Assembly (NCBI GenBank): GCA_904063045.1
Contig: CAJFCJ010000005.1
Span: forward strand, 3,032,165 to 3,096,164
Source of the DNA: Dimorphilus gyrociliatus
Lineage: Eukaryota; Annelida; Polychaeta; Dinophilidae
Length of the DNA: 64,000 nt
Direction: 5' to 3'
Position numbers and translations under genes: made by a program. Below, piece after piece: positions 24,001-35,400 of the stretch (positions are counted from its first letter, which is position 1; every line of letters starts with the position of its first letter). The notes under the pieces are model-generated. The model was given only the letters and a program-made list of their open reading frames with translations. It ran no database searches and was not told where the DNA came from.

Positions 24001-26281
24001 TCAAATAGTGTAAATGACGATAAAATATCAGATATGAAGCCAAAATCTAGAAGAATGTCGCAGATTTTGTCCGAAACTTCCAAGATTTTACAACAATACA
24101 TAGAAAATCAGGATCAAGCTGTTTATAAGTTACTAATTCTTGCAAAAAGAATTCCCTCGCAGTTTACGGCTACCTTAATTGCAGCGGGTGCTAAAGGCTG
24201 GATTCGTTTCTGGTCAATCAGACCAGGGGGAGGATTGATAGGGCAATTTAACGCCGCTCATTTAGTTGGAGATTCGATATTATCGATCTGCACAGATACT
24301 TGTAATATATTTCTTTTTACGTCAGACACGGGAGGTTACGTTAAAGTTTGGGATATCGGAGACTATTGTGTGGAAGAACCATTGAACGAAACTTTTAAAC
24401 ACCGCCTCAATTTAATTAGAGCACAGTATGAAGTAGCTTTCCCTCTCTTGTCATTGCCACAAACAATATGGGACAAAGTACTTAAGCAAAAAAAACACGA
24501 ACCGCCTTCCAAGTGTTCATTACCTCATCGTACTTGGACTGCTCCAAAGCTATTAACCTCCTTTAGGGCTCACATGCAGCCAATAAATTCTATTGATTAT
24601 GTGAATGACAAACAGATTATCCTTACTTGCAGTTCCGATAGGAGCATACGGTTATTTTCATTAACTGGACAATTTCTGGGTGTATTAGGTAAAGCGAGAA
24701 AGAATCCCCCAATTTTACTAAATATGTATACCAATAAAGATTTACCGCCAATTGATAAGGACATCAATCAGTTAGATATTATCAGATCAGCACGGACTAA
24801 GTATTATCCCCCACCAGACATTGCTAAAGAAGCGTCTCCAACCACTCTTCACGTTAATAAAATGGGTAAAAGCCGTTTGTGGAAGCGTGTTAAAACAGCC
24901 GTTAGTACAAGTAAACCTTCGGATAAAAAGATCAGATTTGGGAAGACGGTAGGAGTCTCTGAATTTTCTTCAAGATTTAAAAAGCTGAGAACAAGATATT
25001 TGCAAAGGCAACATGGAATGTTTGGCCTATGTTGCAGTGAGGTCAATGAAAGAGTTTACTGTTTGCCACCTTCTATAAACAAGTCTCTCACACCGTTAAA
25101 ATCGAAAATTCTGGGAAATTCTTATAAAAAATTAAGAAATTTTAGAAGTTTTGATGGCGTAAAATGTAAAATTGATTTTCAACAAAATTATCCATGCGTT
25201 TACTCGAATTTAAGGATTCACGAAATGGATAATGAACCGATTGTTCCTAAGCAACTTCAGATGTTCAATGAAGATGAAAAATGGATGCAAAAAGTGCTGG
25301 AAACTGATAAACAGTAAGAATATCTTTTTTAAGTTCATTCTATTATGTTTCTGTATATTTTTACAGTTTCTTTTATCACTTTACATCAGGATTCGCTTAA
25401 AGAAGAAACCCGAAGTTAAATCGAGGGCAAGATCAAGCCCTATATCCGATAAGTTGGAAATTATCCCGAAACAGCCTACAAAGATTAATGACAGTGATAA
25501 TAAGCTCTACGAACGGTCAAAGTAGAGTCTTTTTTAACCTAATACATTTATATCACTCTATTTTTATCCTATAAAACTTTTGATACCTATCAGTTGAAAT
25601 TAAAACCGTTGAATTATGAATAGCACAGAGAGATAATATTCGATATAATACAAGTATAAAAATACAAAATTATTACTGACCTGGACTAGACCAAAATAAT
25701 GCGCTACTCTGGCTACTGGCCAAGTAGAAATAGAGCAACCTCCTCCTAATATCATTATTTTGGGTTCATTGGAATCGGTAAGGTGGTAATAGAAAGTTAA
25801 AAGTGATTCCCCAGCATCGCATTTCGTATCCCTTGCATGAACGATGAGCTTGTACTTTTTTAGTATGTCATTTCTGTTGGTAAAGTTTTATTTAATATCA
25901 CTTTTTATTAATCTTTCCTACTTGCCTTAAGTTAATATCTCGAACTGCCATTTCTATAGCAGGAATAACTCCACCTGTTGCTCTACCTGTGCCATAGAGA
26001 TATTGATAATTTTAGTTTCAATTTGATTAATTGAAAGAACCTTTAGTCAACTCTACATCTACCGGGATAAAGCCCATGATGTGTATACTTTCTCTAGTTG
26101 CATCTTGATCGCAGTTATCTAGACGACTTTCATTTAATGGGACCTTATGGGCTTTTAGTTCACTGCCATTTGGCATAAATGTTCTATATATACTGATATA
26201 TCCATCCGTTTCGTAAGAATTTAGCTGGGATGCAATTGGCGAAAATAAGACCAAAAAGAGAAACTGTTGACAGAGTATCAT
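15097..26281 (-). CDS. GABBR2: Metabotropic GABA-B receptor subunit 2-like
   Basis: Minus-strand exons in coding order: 26041-26281, 25926-25986, 25681-25873, 18819-19343, 18615-18758, 18340-18474, 18173-18236, 18006-18083, 17687-17837, 17466-17598, 17303-17410, 17090-17218, 16856-17022, 16499-16658, 16239-16370, 16072-16167, 15097-15270 (896 aa; frame closes throughout). Order: signal peptide, Venus-flytrap domain, seven membrane segments, intracellular coiled coil. Diagnostic stretches are HIMGFIPVDVELTKGS, YQWIIPGFYEPGW, IKMSSPRLNNLI, FAKTWRVHAIF and PALNDSKYIG, all closest to GABBR2. In animals this subunit couples the GABA-B heterodimer to Gi/o; GABBR1 is not in the window. The 25926-25986 exon uses a GC donor. 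The 6,337-nt intron 19344-25680 contains the whole EF-hand/WD40 gene. The 3' end lies 65 bp from the end of the second cyclase (convergent). Confidence 0.93.
19606..25525 (+). CDS. EF-hand and WD40 repeat protein (WDR49/WDR64/EFCAB8-like)
   Basis: Joined exons: 19606-19723, 19944-20080, 20198-20809, 20872-21051, 21122-21418, 21475-21681, 22894-25313, 25390-25525 (1,368 aa; frame closes). The N-terminal part has two EF-hands: a canonical loop DQDGSGGIDQTE and a second DANCDEQVDWQE. WD40 blades follow through most of the protein (for example RYLTVSRDGILNVW, RLFTAGRDGIVRCWNF, RLATASYDGDIYLWNV, ILTCSSDRSIRLF), with a basic, low-complexity insert at about 23630-24110 and a Lys/Arg-rich C-terminus. 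The family (WDR49, WDR64, EFCAB8, insect WDY) is mostly testis- or cilium-associated, so a calcium-linked ciliary scaffold is inference. The gene lies wholly inside an intron of the GABA-B2-like gene on the opposite strand, with 262 bp to the host exon on one side and 155 bp on the other. Confidence 0.87.
21878..22684 (-). CDS. Unidentified 224-residue protein nested in WD40 gene intron
   Basis: Minus-strand exons in coding order: 22668-22684 (ATG plus 5 codons), 22416-22597, 21878-22353; frame closes to 224 aa. The last exon starts after an AG at 22354-22355, chosen because it restores frame; this junction is the weakest. The protein has no signal peptide or membrane segment. It is rich in Asn, Tyr, Trp and Ser in the first 120 residues (motifs NPYGMQL, YQDAYSTRWK) and acidic-helical near the C-terminus. 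I do not recognise a family. The Tyr/Trp/Pro-rich first half recalls small axonemal microtubule-associated proteins, which is only an impression. It sits entirely within intron 6 (21682-22893) of the EF-hand/WD40 gene, on the opposite strand. Confidence 0.65.
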
Positions 26282-26466
26282 GTCCTAAGTTTTAAGTTAG
26301 TTTGTCATAATCAGTGGCATTTATATAACAAGTAGTGAAAAAATCTTTTAACGTTAATGGAAAAGCAGAGATTATATTGTTTATTTAGATTTTGACCTTA
26401 TATATTATTTTTTGCATATAGTCAATTATTTTCAGAAGTCACTAAAAAAACAGATTCATATTCTAG

Positions 26467-26478
26467 TTTATTTTTATT
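26467..26478 (-). promoter_or_regulatory. Two adjacent AATAAA hexamers at the HERC2 stop codon
   Basis: On the minus strand an AATAAA covers the HERC2 stop codon (26473-26478) and a second follows directly (26467-26472). If used, the 3' UTR would be only a few tens of bases, in keeping with the 192-bp gap to the next gene. Use of the signals is inferred. Confidence 0.4.
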
Positions 26479-29400
26479 CCGTTTCTTCACTTTCGTCGTA
26501 TGGATCGGAATTTCTTGGACAAATTGGATCTTCCATTAATGAGGCGTTAATAGCAGCCGTCATTCCGTCCCACTCTCCTTCATCTGACACAGTTTCTCCT
26601 GCGGTTGCCCCTACCGTTGATGTCAGAGCGGGGGCAGCAGGAGGCGGTGTTTCTGTTCCTTCTCGAACGTCTTCCATAGGATCTGACGTTAAAGCAACTC
26701 TAGCATAATCGTCGGTATCAATAGATTTACAAAAGTGTATAGCATAACGCAATTTATGACGTAGAACCTCCTTGGAACTATATCGGGGAAGCTTTAGTAG
26801 AAAAAAACAGGTGTAACTTTCTGGGAGGAAATTGTCGGGCGGATGGTATTTATCAAGTATTTGTAACACAAAATCTCGACCTCTAAAATCAGCTATTGTC
26901 CTTGGTAGCCTTGTTCTTCCCCACACAAACCGCAAAAATAGAGATCTTTCATTGTTATCTAGCTCCTCCATGACGTCCCAAAACCACTTCACTAGTTGAT
27001 GATTAGCATCAATGCCCTTGTATGCAGCGACTGACTTAAGCATTCCAATAGGTATATCAGGTGTACTGCAAACCATTGTTTCAAGTTCAGAGCCCGTAAA
27101 TAAAGAAAGTAATGGAACAGGAATAACTTTAGTCATTCCTTCTCTCGCCCATTGGACAGCTGTGTTAAATTCGTTTAATCTATAATCTAAAGCCAATTTC
27201 ACATATTCTTGCTTGTTGGATGGTGTTATGGCGGTATATCGGCTAGATAATTGTATTACATTGCAACCTCCAGCAGCAGAAGGTGTGGTGAATGGCATGT
27301 CAGCCGCTGTAAGGTCGTCATCGCTCATATTTTGTATGTACATTAGTCCCGGCACATAATCTTTATCAATCTCATTTAGGTCTTGGACGTCCAAATTCAT
27401 ACCAGCTAATTGTTTCCAAACTGGTTCTGCAAGTGACAATGATAGAGGGCTACCAGTTCTAATTGCTATTCCAAGTATGATGCCAAAGAAATTAAACATT
27501 TTCTTGTGCCTGACTGATTTTAGTGTGGGATTTAGAATGAAACAATCGCGATTCGCTCCCGATTCATCTCGTCCATTGGGTGTGACAATTAATAAGGGAA
27601 CGATTCCCGACTGCAATTCGTCACACATTTCAGCTATCGACTCACTATAACCGCCACCGCAGTCATCAACCGATTCGCCTGCAAATTTTACTTTCCACAC
27701 TCGGTGTGCTAACATTAAATGATCATTTGATAATTGATCCATTTTTTCGCAAACTTGATAGAATACTGATCTCAAACCATCCGGATCTTTTTCAGATTTA
27801 TTACGCTTCACTTGCATCCTATTAATATCGATAACTGGACCGTGTTGTTTGTCTCTTACCATTGTGCTATGAAGGGTTTTCTTAAAGATGCTCTCTTTGG
27901 CTTGCAATGTTAGCAGAGATCTCAAATTGTTAGATTCTATCGCAGGTACGGATAGCATTGGGAATGAGGGACAGATTAACTGAGATGCAGCATGAAGTAG
28001 GACTAAGCGATTTCTTAATAAAGACATATCCATGTTAGCTAGTTCGCTATACTCTAGAGGTATTGAGGTAGGTAAACGACAGGTGCGGGTCGGCTTTGAT
28101 GTTGACCAGGCAATGGAGTGGGCAGAACCACAGGCCACTCTATTGATTCTCTTTCCATCTAAAGCTGCAACGAGTCGGGGTCTTGGTATTGCATTTGTTG
28201 TTGCGTCTCCTAATTGACCTTCATCGTTATCACCCCATGTATATACATCACCCGTATCAGTACATGCAACACAATGTAAAGATCCACAAGCAAATGTAAC
28301 GATCTTCTTTCCCTGTAGACCAACAACCCTCTTTGGATTCCTAATATGATCATCCGTCCCATGACCAAGTCTCTGATAATCTCCTTTTCCCCATGTGTAG
28401 ACAGCTCCAGATCTAGTTATTGCGACACTGAATTGAGAACCACATTCCACCTTACAAACTCCCAATCCAGTCAATTTATCAATTTTTTCTGGTATTTTGC
28501 ATCCTTCTGAACCTCCTCTACCAAGTTTCCCATAGTCTCCGTCTCCCCATGAATATACAAAGTCTCCTTCTGTTATGCAGAGTGTTTGTGAATCGCCAGA
28601 GCCACACGCGACATCTAAAACCTTCATTGATCTTAATGTTTCCACAATCTTTGGCTTCGTCTGATCTTCGCTATCTCCATGTCCTAATCGCCCGTAACGA
28701 CCTTTACCCCATGTATATAATTCCCCTTGGGCACTAATAGCTGCACTATGGGCACCTCCTGCGGCAATATCTGTCACTTCCTTTCCTCGCAAACTTTCTA
28801 TAATTCTAGGCTTATCGCAAGTCTGTCTATTTCCATGACCTAATTTACCATCTTCTCCTTCACCCCAAGAATAGACGTCTCCGTCCGCCGACAAGGCTAG
28901 ACAGTGCTTCCCTCCGGCGTTAACAGAAACCTTCTTAATGAAAACGTGTTGAATTGACTCTAACGTGGTCGGACTGGAAACACATTCATTGGAACCAATT
29001 CCTAAACGTCCTGACGCTCCATAGCCTGTAGCATGAACTTTACCGTCGCTTGAGACGATAAATAAAGTTTGCTCGCCCCCAACTATCTGTATTGGTCTGA
29101 GGTTGGCAAAGGAATCACAAGCAGTAGGGACTTTGACTTTTGCACCTTCCAATCCACCCAGCTGACCCCTATGATTGTGACCCCATCCCCAGATTATTCC
29201 CGAACCAGCCCAGGATAAAGTCCATTCGTCTGGGCGTCGGATATTCCATGTTAAAAGTTGTTCATCTTTACTTCGAGTAAAGGTGGCGTGATCTTCGTAT
29301 AAGCGTGAAAGGTTATATGTTGCCACTTCTGCAGAATCTCCTAATTCCTGAACTTTTTTCCAAACTCCTTCACAAAAGGATGACGGAAGAGGAGTTCTAT

Positions 29401-32400
29401 ACAATAGAGCCTCAACGACCCTCTGAGCTTCACATGCTTTTCTAAGCCAGGCCCACTGTTGAGATTCTACACAAATAGACAAAGAGTCTAAGCTAAGATC
29501 GGATGCTAGAGCAACAAGAGTGCGGAAAAATTTGGAATGCATTAGCTGTTGATTCTTTCTCAAGTATGATTCTTCATAATCAAACTGTCTCTGCAATGTT
29601 TCAGGGAGTGCGGCTACTAGAGACTGTAGAGCTCCTTTATCATTAGATAACGGTCCTACCGTGAGATATGAGTGAAGAGATCTTAATTGATCCAAAGCCC
29701 ACATTCTTTGTGAAGCCATGAGACAAGGTAGTTGGGCAGTAGTTGCTAATGCAGAAGCCATCCTCGGTAGAATTCCAGATTGCGATTGAAGGACACTCTT
29801 AAAATCCAATAAGCACATAACTAGCTGTATCGAAGGTTTTGTAAGCAACGCTCTATCGCTTAGAATATAATCGGGAGTGGACGATGCATGTATAGGATAG
29901 ACTGTAAATTTCCATCCCCAGCCATTTACTGAGTTATCACTCTTAAACTTCCATCTTAATTCGTCACCAGCAACAACTACGGGATGGGACCAGTCAGCTA
30001 GATCTCTTCCTGAGCGTTCACATACTACTTGACCATTAGAATCGATTATCGTCAAAGGATCATGACGCCTTTCCGTAGAACAACGTTTATCGAATTCAAC
30101 CCTTAGGGAGTGGGCGCCAGGTATCCTTACAACATCAGTTGAATTACACTCATCTGGATACGGATGAGGTGATTCTACTATTTCGGGTTTTTCTGATATT
30201 TTAGACGACTCTGTATCAGCTGCAGCTTCCTCTAGCTCAACAACACATAATTCAAGGATTAAATCGCTCATTTCGCATGAATGCTTAGCTAAAGCTTTTA
30301 GAACGTGGGTGAGTTCTTGTTTGTTGCACATTCGTCTCGTTACGCACAATTTCAATAAATTAACAAGCATTCGAGCGTCGTCAATCATTAATTTATAAAC
30401 AAAGTCATCAAGTGTTGAATGACTTTTAGTTGCTTCGATTGGTGAGAAAGTTTCGGCAGCTATGCAGTCGGCAGGAGATGCTGCTTGAGCTAAGTTATGC
30501 ATTGAGGGAAAGTTTGATGCAATTTGTCGGTCTTGAACTGTTTCGTTTGATAACGGAGCTACCGAAAAGGCGCTTATTATGGCTTGGCGGGAAAAATGTA
30601 TACGAAGGGCATTTAAAATGTGAGTCAAAGCAGACTGACGAATTGAGAGAGTTTTTTGAGCAAGGACTGCCCTTGTTAATGATATTTTGGCAACGTTCAT
30701 TTGACGTTCAACAGATTCAGATGAATCTTCTTCATCATTCGATCCTATTACGTAAGATTGTCCCATGGGATCATTCAGCACTTGAAAGAAGACCGGTTCA
30801 TGATTAACCGGTGCTGATATGTCGGACGTAGTCCAAGCAACCGAATGGGATGATCCACAGGCGACTTTCGTTATTTTATGACTTTCAAGCCCGTGAACTA
30901 ATGTGGGTACCTTGTTGACTTGAATGTTTCCATTTCCTTGCTGACCATGGTCGTTGTCACCCCAAGCAAATACTTGTCCATTGTCCGTTACAGCCAAACA
31001 ATGAAGGGCACCGACTGCTACATCTACAATTTTATATTGTTCTAAAACTTCGACCTTTTGGGGTTTACGTGCATGTTGCTCATTCCCATGACCTAGCCGA
31101 TAGTAATCGCCTTTACCCCAAGTCCATACTTGGCCTAAAAAAAAGTATTTAATCAAGTAAATTTAACAGAATAAAGGGGACTATATAGCTTACCTGACTT
31201 AGTCAGAGCTAAACTAAATTGGGCGCCACATTCAATTTTGCAAACTCCCAAGCCGCTAAGTCGGTCGATTACGTGCGGGGTGTTGCAGCCCTCTGAACCT
31301 CCTCTTCCCAATTTGCCAAAGTCTCCATCTCCCCAAGACCAGACTTGATCGTCGTCAGTTAAGGCTAATGTTTGAGCATCTCGACTTCCACAGCTTACTC
31401 TAACAACTTAAAAAGACAAGCGAATTAATAAAAATAAGCAAACTTTATCTATTCATTTACTCTACCTTTGTGCTGTGCTAAAGACGCAACGATTTTAGGT
31501 CGCAACTGATTAGCATTATCACCATGCCCTAATCGACCATAATCACCTAATCCCCATGTATAAAGCTCTCCCTCTTGTGATATAGCAGCGCTGTGAGCAC
31601 TACCACAAGCTATATCTTTGATCCTTTTGGACCGTAAGGCTTCGATTAGACGTGGTTTATCGTAAGATGTTCGATTAAAGTGACCCAATTTTCCATCATC
31701 GCCCTCACCCCAGGAGAAAACCTTTCCGTCAATAGTTAAGGCCATTGTGTGACGCCCACCGGAATGCACGGCTATTTTTTTGACAACATAAGCGCTTAAG
31801 GATTTCAATTGTTTTGGAACTGAGACTGCGCCAGATGTAATCCCTAATCCCAATCTTCCTCCTGTTGCCTCTCCACATGCATATACTCGGCCATCATGAG
31901 TAACTGCAAATAAAGACTTACTTCCTCCACAAATATCAGCTACTTTTAAACTTGATAGATTGTCGTTCAGGAAAGGCAATTTTATTTTAGATCCTTTCGG
32001 ACCTCCCAATTGGTCCTTATCGTTGAGACCCCAAACATAAACTTGAGTTTGTATTCTTGATGGAAATTTATGATCTTTCGGAAGAGGAGGGTGAACAATC
32101 GCTCGAGAGTCTTCGTCTTCTTCGTCTGATGCTAAAAATTTAACAGAGGCAGCAGCTCTATCTTCCTCAGCACACCTTCTGCCTACAATACTAAGACCAT
32201 GGATTTTGCAATCTATTCCGGAACTCCTACATTGTTTTATTTGTATCTCGATAATTTTATAATATGCGCTGGCGTCTTGAATTAAAACAACTAGATCGTC
32301 GTCTGATTGAACTTTAACCGTGTGCAAAAGTTCTAACTGATTTACTGATTGACCAACTGAAACCGTGATTAGGCTGGGCATATATGACGCATCTGATGGA

Positions 32401-35400
32401 TCAACTCTCATACATAAACGAGAAACTAGGATAAATGGATGCATTTCCAATCTTATCCAATGTTGTCCTTGTTGTCCGTGCGACTGCCAGAAACCGCTAC
32501 CGCCATCTATCATACGATGAGCTGAAGTAGACGTAGACGAGACAGTCATGTGCCGAACGCAGGCTTGCCAATTGTCAAGTAAATCTATTCCAGCCATTCG
32601 TTTTTCAAATTTATGCTCAGAACATTTTTTGAAGGCATCTTTCGAGCAAGTTGAACAATAGAGAAACCTGCCTTTACATTGCGTGCATTTACAGTTATAA
32701 ATTACACCTTTTGTTAGAGACTTAGAGCAGGTATGGCATAATTTATCAGCATTCTTTATTACCTCTAAATCTCCCATTTGACCTGTCCATCCTTCTTGAT
32801 CTGGAAAAGCAACTACTACATCTTTTTTGTTCGGTGCAGTGAACATAACGGTACCGATATTCTGTTGCTTTATGCTTGCTGTCCTACTACTTTTAGATTT
32901 TAAACGTACTCTTACTTTATTCCTAAGAGAATTAGGTATACCACCCGATCTAGCACGAGAAGTTCTTCCAATTATGGCTAGATTTGTAAATCGAACCCAA
33001 TATTTCCCTTTGTAAAGTGTCCAATCTACATTAGCATTCAATTCGTGTAAGCTACCAATATCTAGTTGAGTGACAACTCCAATATCGCCTTGAGATACCT
33101 TTTCATAAGCTTCACAGCATTTCACCAACATTCCTACGGCTAAATTGTCCCGAACATATTCTGCATAGCAATCATCACTCGTAAAGTCACTTCTAACTTT
33201 GTATGATGGGGTTTGCGGGCCATATACCATTTCTGGAGAAGAACACACAGTACCCTCGCTTGATGATGAAGAACATACTGATGAAGGTCCACACGAATCG
33301 GTGTCGTAATCTGACAATTCAATTAGATCTTGTTCGATTGTTTCGTGATCCAATAGCCAAGCAATTAGTAGTTCAATATAGACAGCTGGTGTTTCAACTC
33401 CTGGTCGAATAGTTACTGGCGTAACGGCTTCGACTGCTAGTTCAATTTTACGTGGTGAAAATCCCATGTCAACTAGCTGAGAGAAAGTTTCCGATGATAT
33501 TCCGTTATGTCTGTTCCGTCTAGGAAATTGTAGCCTTTGGTCAGTCCTCCTTTGTTTTATATGAGGAGGTTCTTGTCTGGCGGATAAAAGTGGAAAAAGT
33601 GTCGAATTATCCACACTTTCTTCCGACATTGCAGTCGCTCCTTCAGCAGCAGACTCATTGTTGTCCTCTTCATCAGCATCTTCGTTTGAAGAAGACGCTG
33701 AAAATTCATCGTTTGTAGTTTGATAATTTGCAATCGTAGCTAAATGTTGACATAAAGCTCTAGCAGCATCTTCCATTTGGTTATCAGTACTAAATATAGC
33801 TTTTATCGGTGATGGTCTAACGGCACAGGCTAAAACTGATCTAAATAAGGTGCAATTTTTTTCCGATTTTTGTAAAATTTGATGTAGAATATCCTGATGG
33901 TTGTTAAAAATTTTAGCAGCTCGACAAACAGCTAAAGTTAATCTCTGTCTCCACAACAAACTTGGTCGAACATTATCTGTATTAGAATAAAATCTCATTT
34001 TAAAATGTAAGCTAAAAGTTTATATTTCTAATTAACATTTTACCTTGATCTCCATGAGATTGAAAGATGTTACAGTTTCCATTCAACCCCTCAGCTGCAA
34101 TTCTCACAAGATATGACCAAATATCTAAATCTAGAGGCATTTTTCTTAAGTCGAAAGTACTTAATTCAACCTAAAATAGTTCAATTTAAGATCATTTTGA
34201 TTATAGCACGTAGATTTAGTTAAATAACTAACCGGTTGTAGTTCTTCAAGTTTACATAAACTTATATCATTTGAACCTTCAAATAGTACGGTGACTTTAC
34301 TATTCAGCGATATTTTTATAACAGTACCAAGTCCATCATTTTCGTGTTGAACTTTGCCCCCGATCCTTACTCTGGCATCAACTCCACCAATGACATATAA
34401 TACTGCTAAAGTCATCTCTTCCTTAATATTGCCAGTTAAATCCTGTTTTATATAATATAGCATATACGATATATACAATTTTTGTTATAATTAAAATCTG
34501 AAAATACTAACATTTTCATCCATTGATGGATTAACCAATTGAGGTAATATTTTTAAATATTGCATTAGCGTTAGTTTTACTTCTTCACTCCACGCCGCCG
34601 AGCTAAGTAAAGTCCTAACCAGCTTAATACCTTCTTCTGCTATCGTACTTGTGTAAGATGCAGTTAAGCAAGAATAAGCTCGTTTCCTTCGCCTTGTTCT
34701 TCTACCATCTTGAACCATTAGTGTTGGATCATTTTTACATTCGAGAAGAGAACAACCAATAGTAGATAGCAGTTTATCGAGAATATCTCTCATTCTTCGT
34801 TCATTAGACTTACTCCAAGATAGGAGAATTGAAGATAGGACTCTGAGAGCTAAAACCCGTTTGGTAATTCCGCTCCGAGAATTCTGACTCAAGTCAAATA
34901 GAAGGTTTAGCCAAGAAGGAGATGACAAAGAAAAACAGACTGCTGGAGATGAAGTCATACTTTGAACTATTCCTACCCAATTAGAGTAGCTATCATCCTC
35001 TAGAGCCCTAGTTTTAAGCAAATTACATAAGCTCTTTACCGATGCTTTTTCTTCGACAGATATATGTAGAGCAGTCGAAAGACAAATGGATGATTCTAAA
35101 TGTTCAAGTGCTGAGCTAGTAGCATTCTGTACAGTATTAGATTTATTCAGATGAGTCGAGTCATCGCATGGTAAAGAAAATTCTGTCTCCGAATCACTGT
35201 CATTATCAGCGTAAGATTCAGAGAGCTTTAAATCATATTTATTTTCTTTTCCCATTCTATAGGAATTTGTTGTTCCAGTTTCCCATTGTACTCTAATCCA
35301 CCCATCATCCCCAACGTCGCTAATAACACGGCCAATTCCAGGTTTGGGACCATCTTGATCGGCCCATTTCCAATCAAGGCCTCTTTGAACTTTGACACCT

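Noticed and set aside
30430-30807. 125-codon plus-strand frame
   Set aside because: Antisense shadow of the large HERC2 exon; its sense strand encodes conserved HERC2 sequence.
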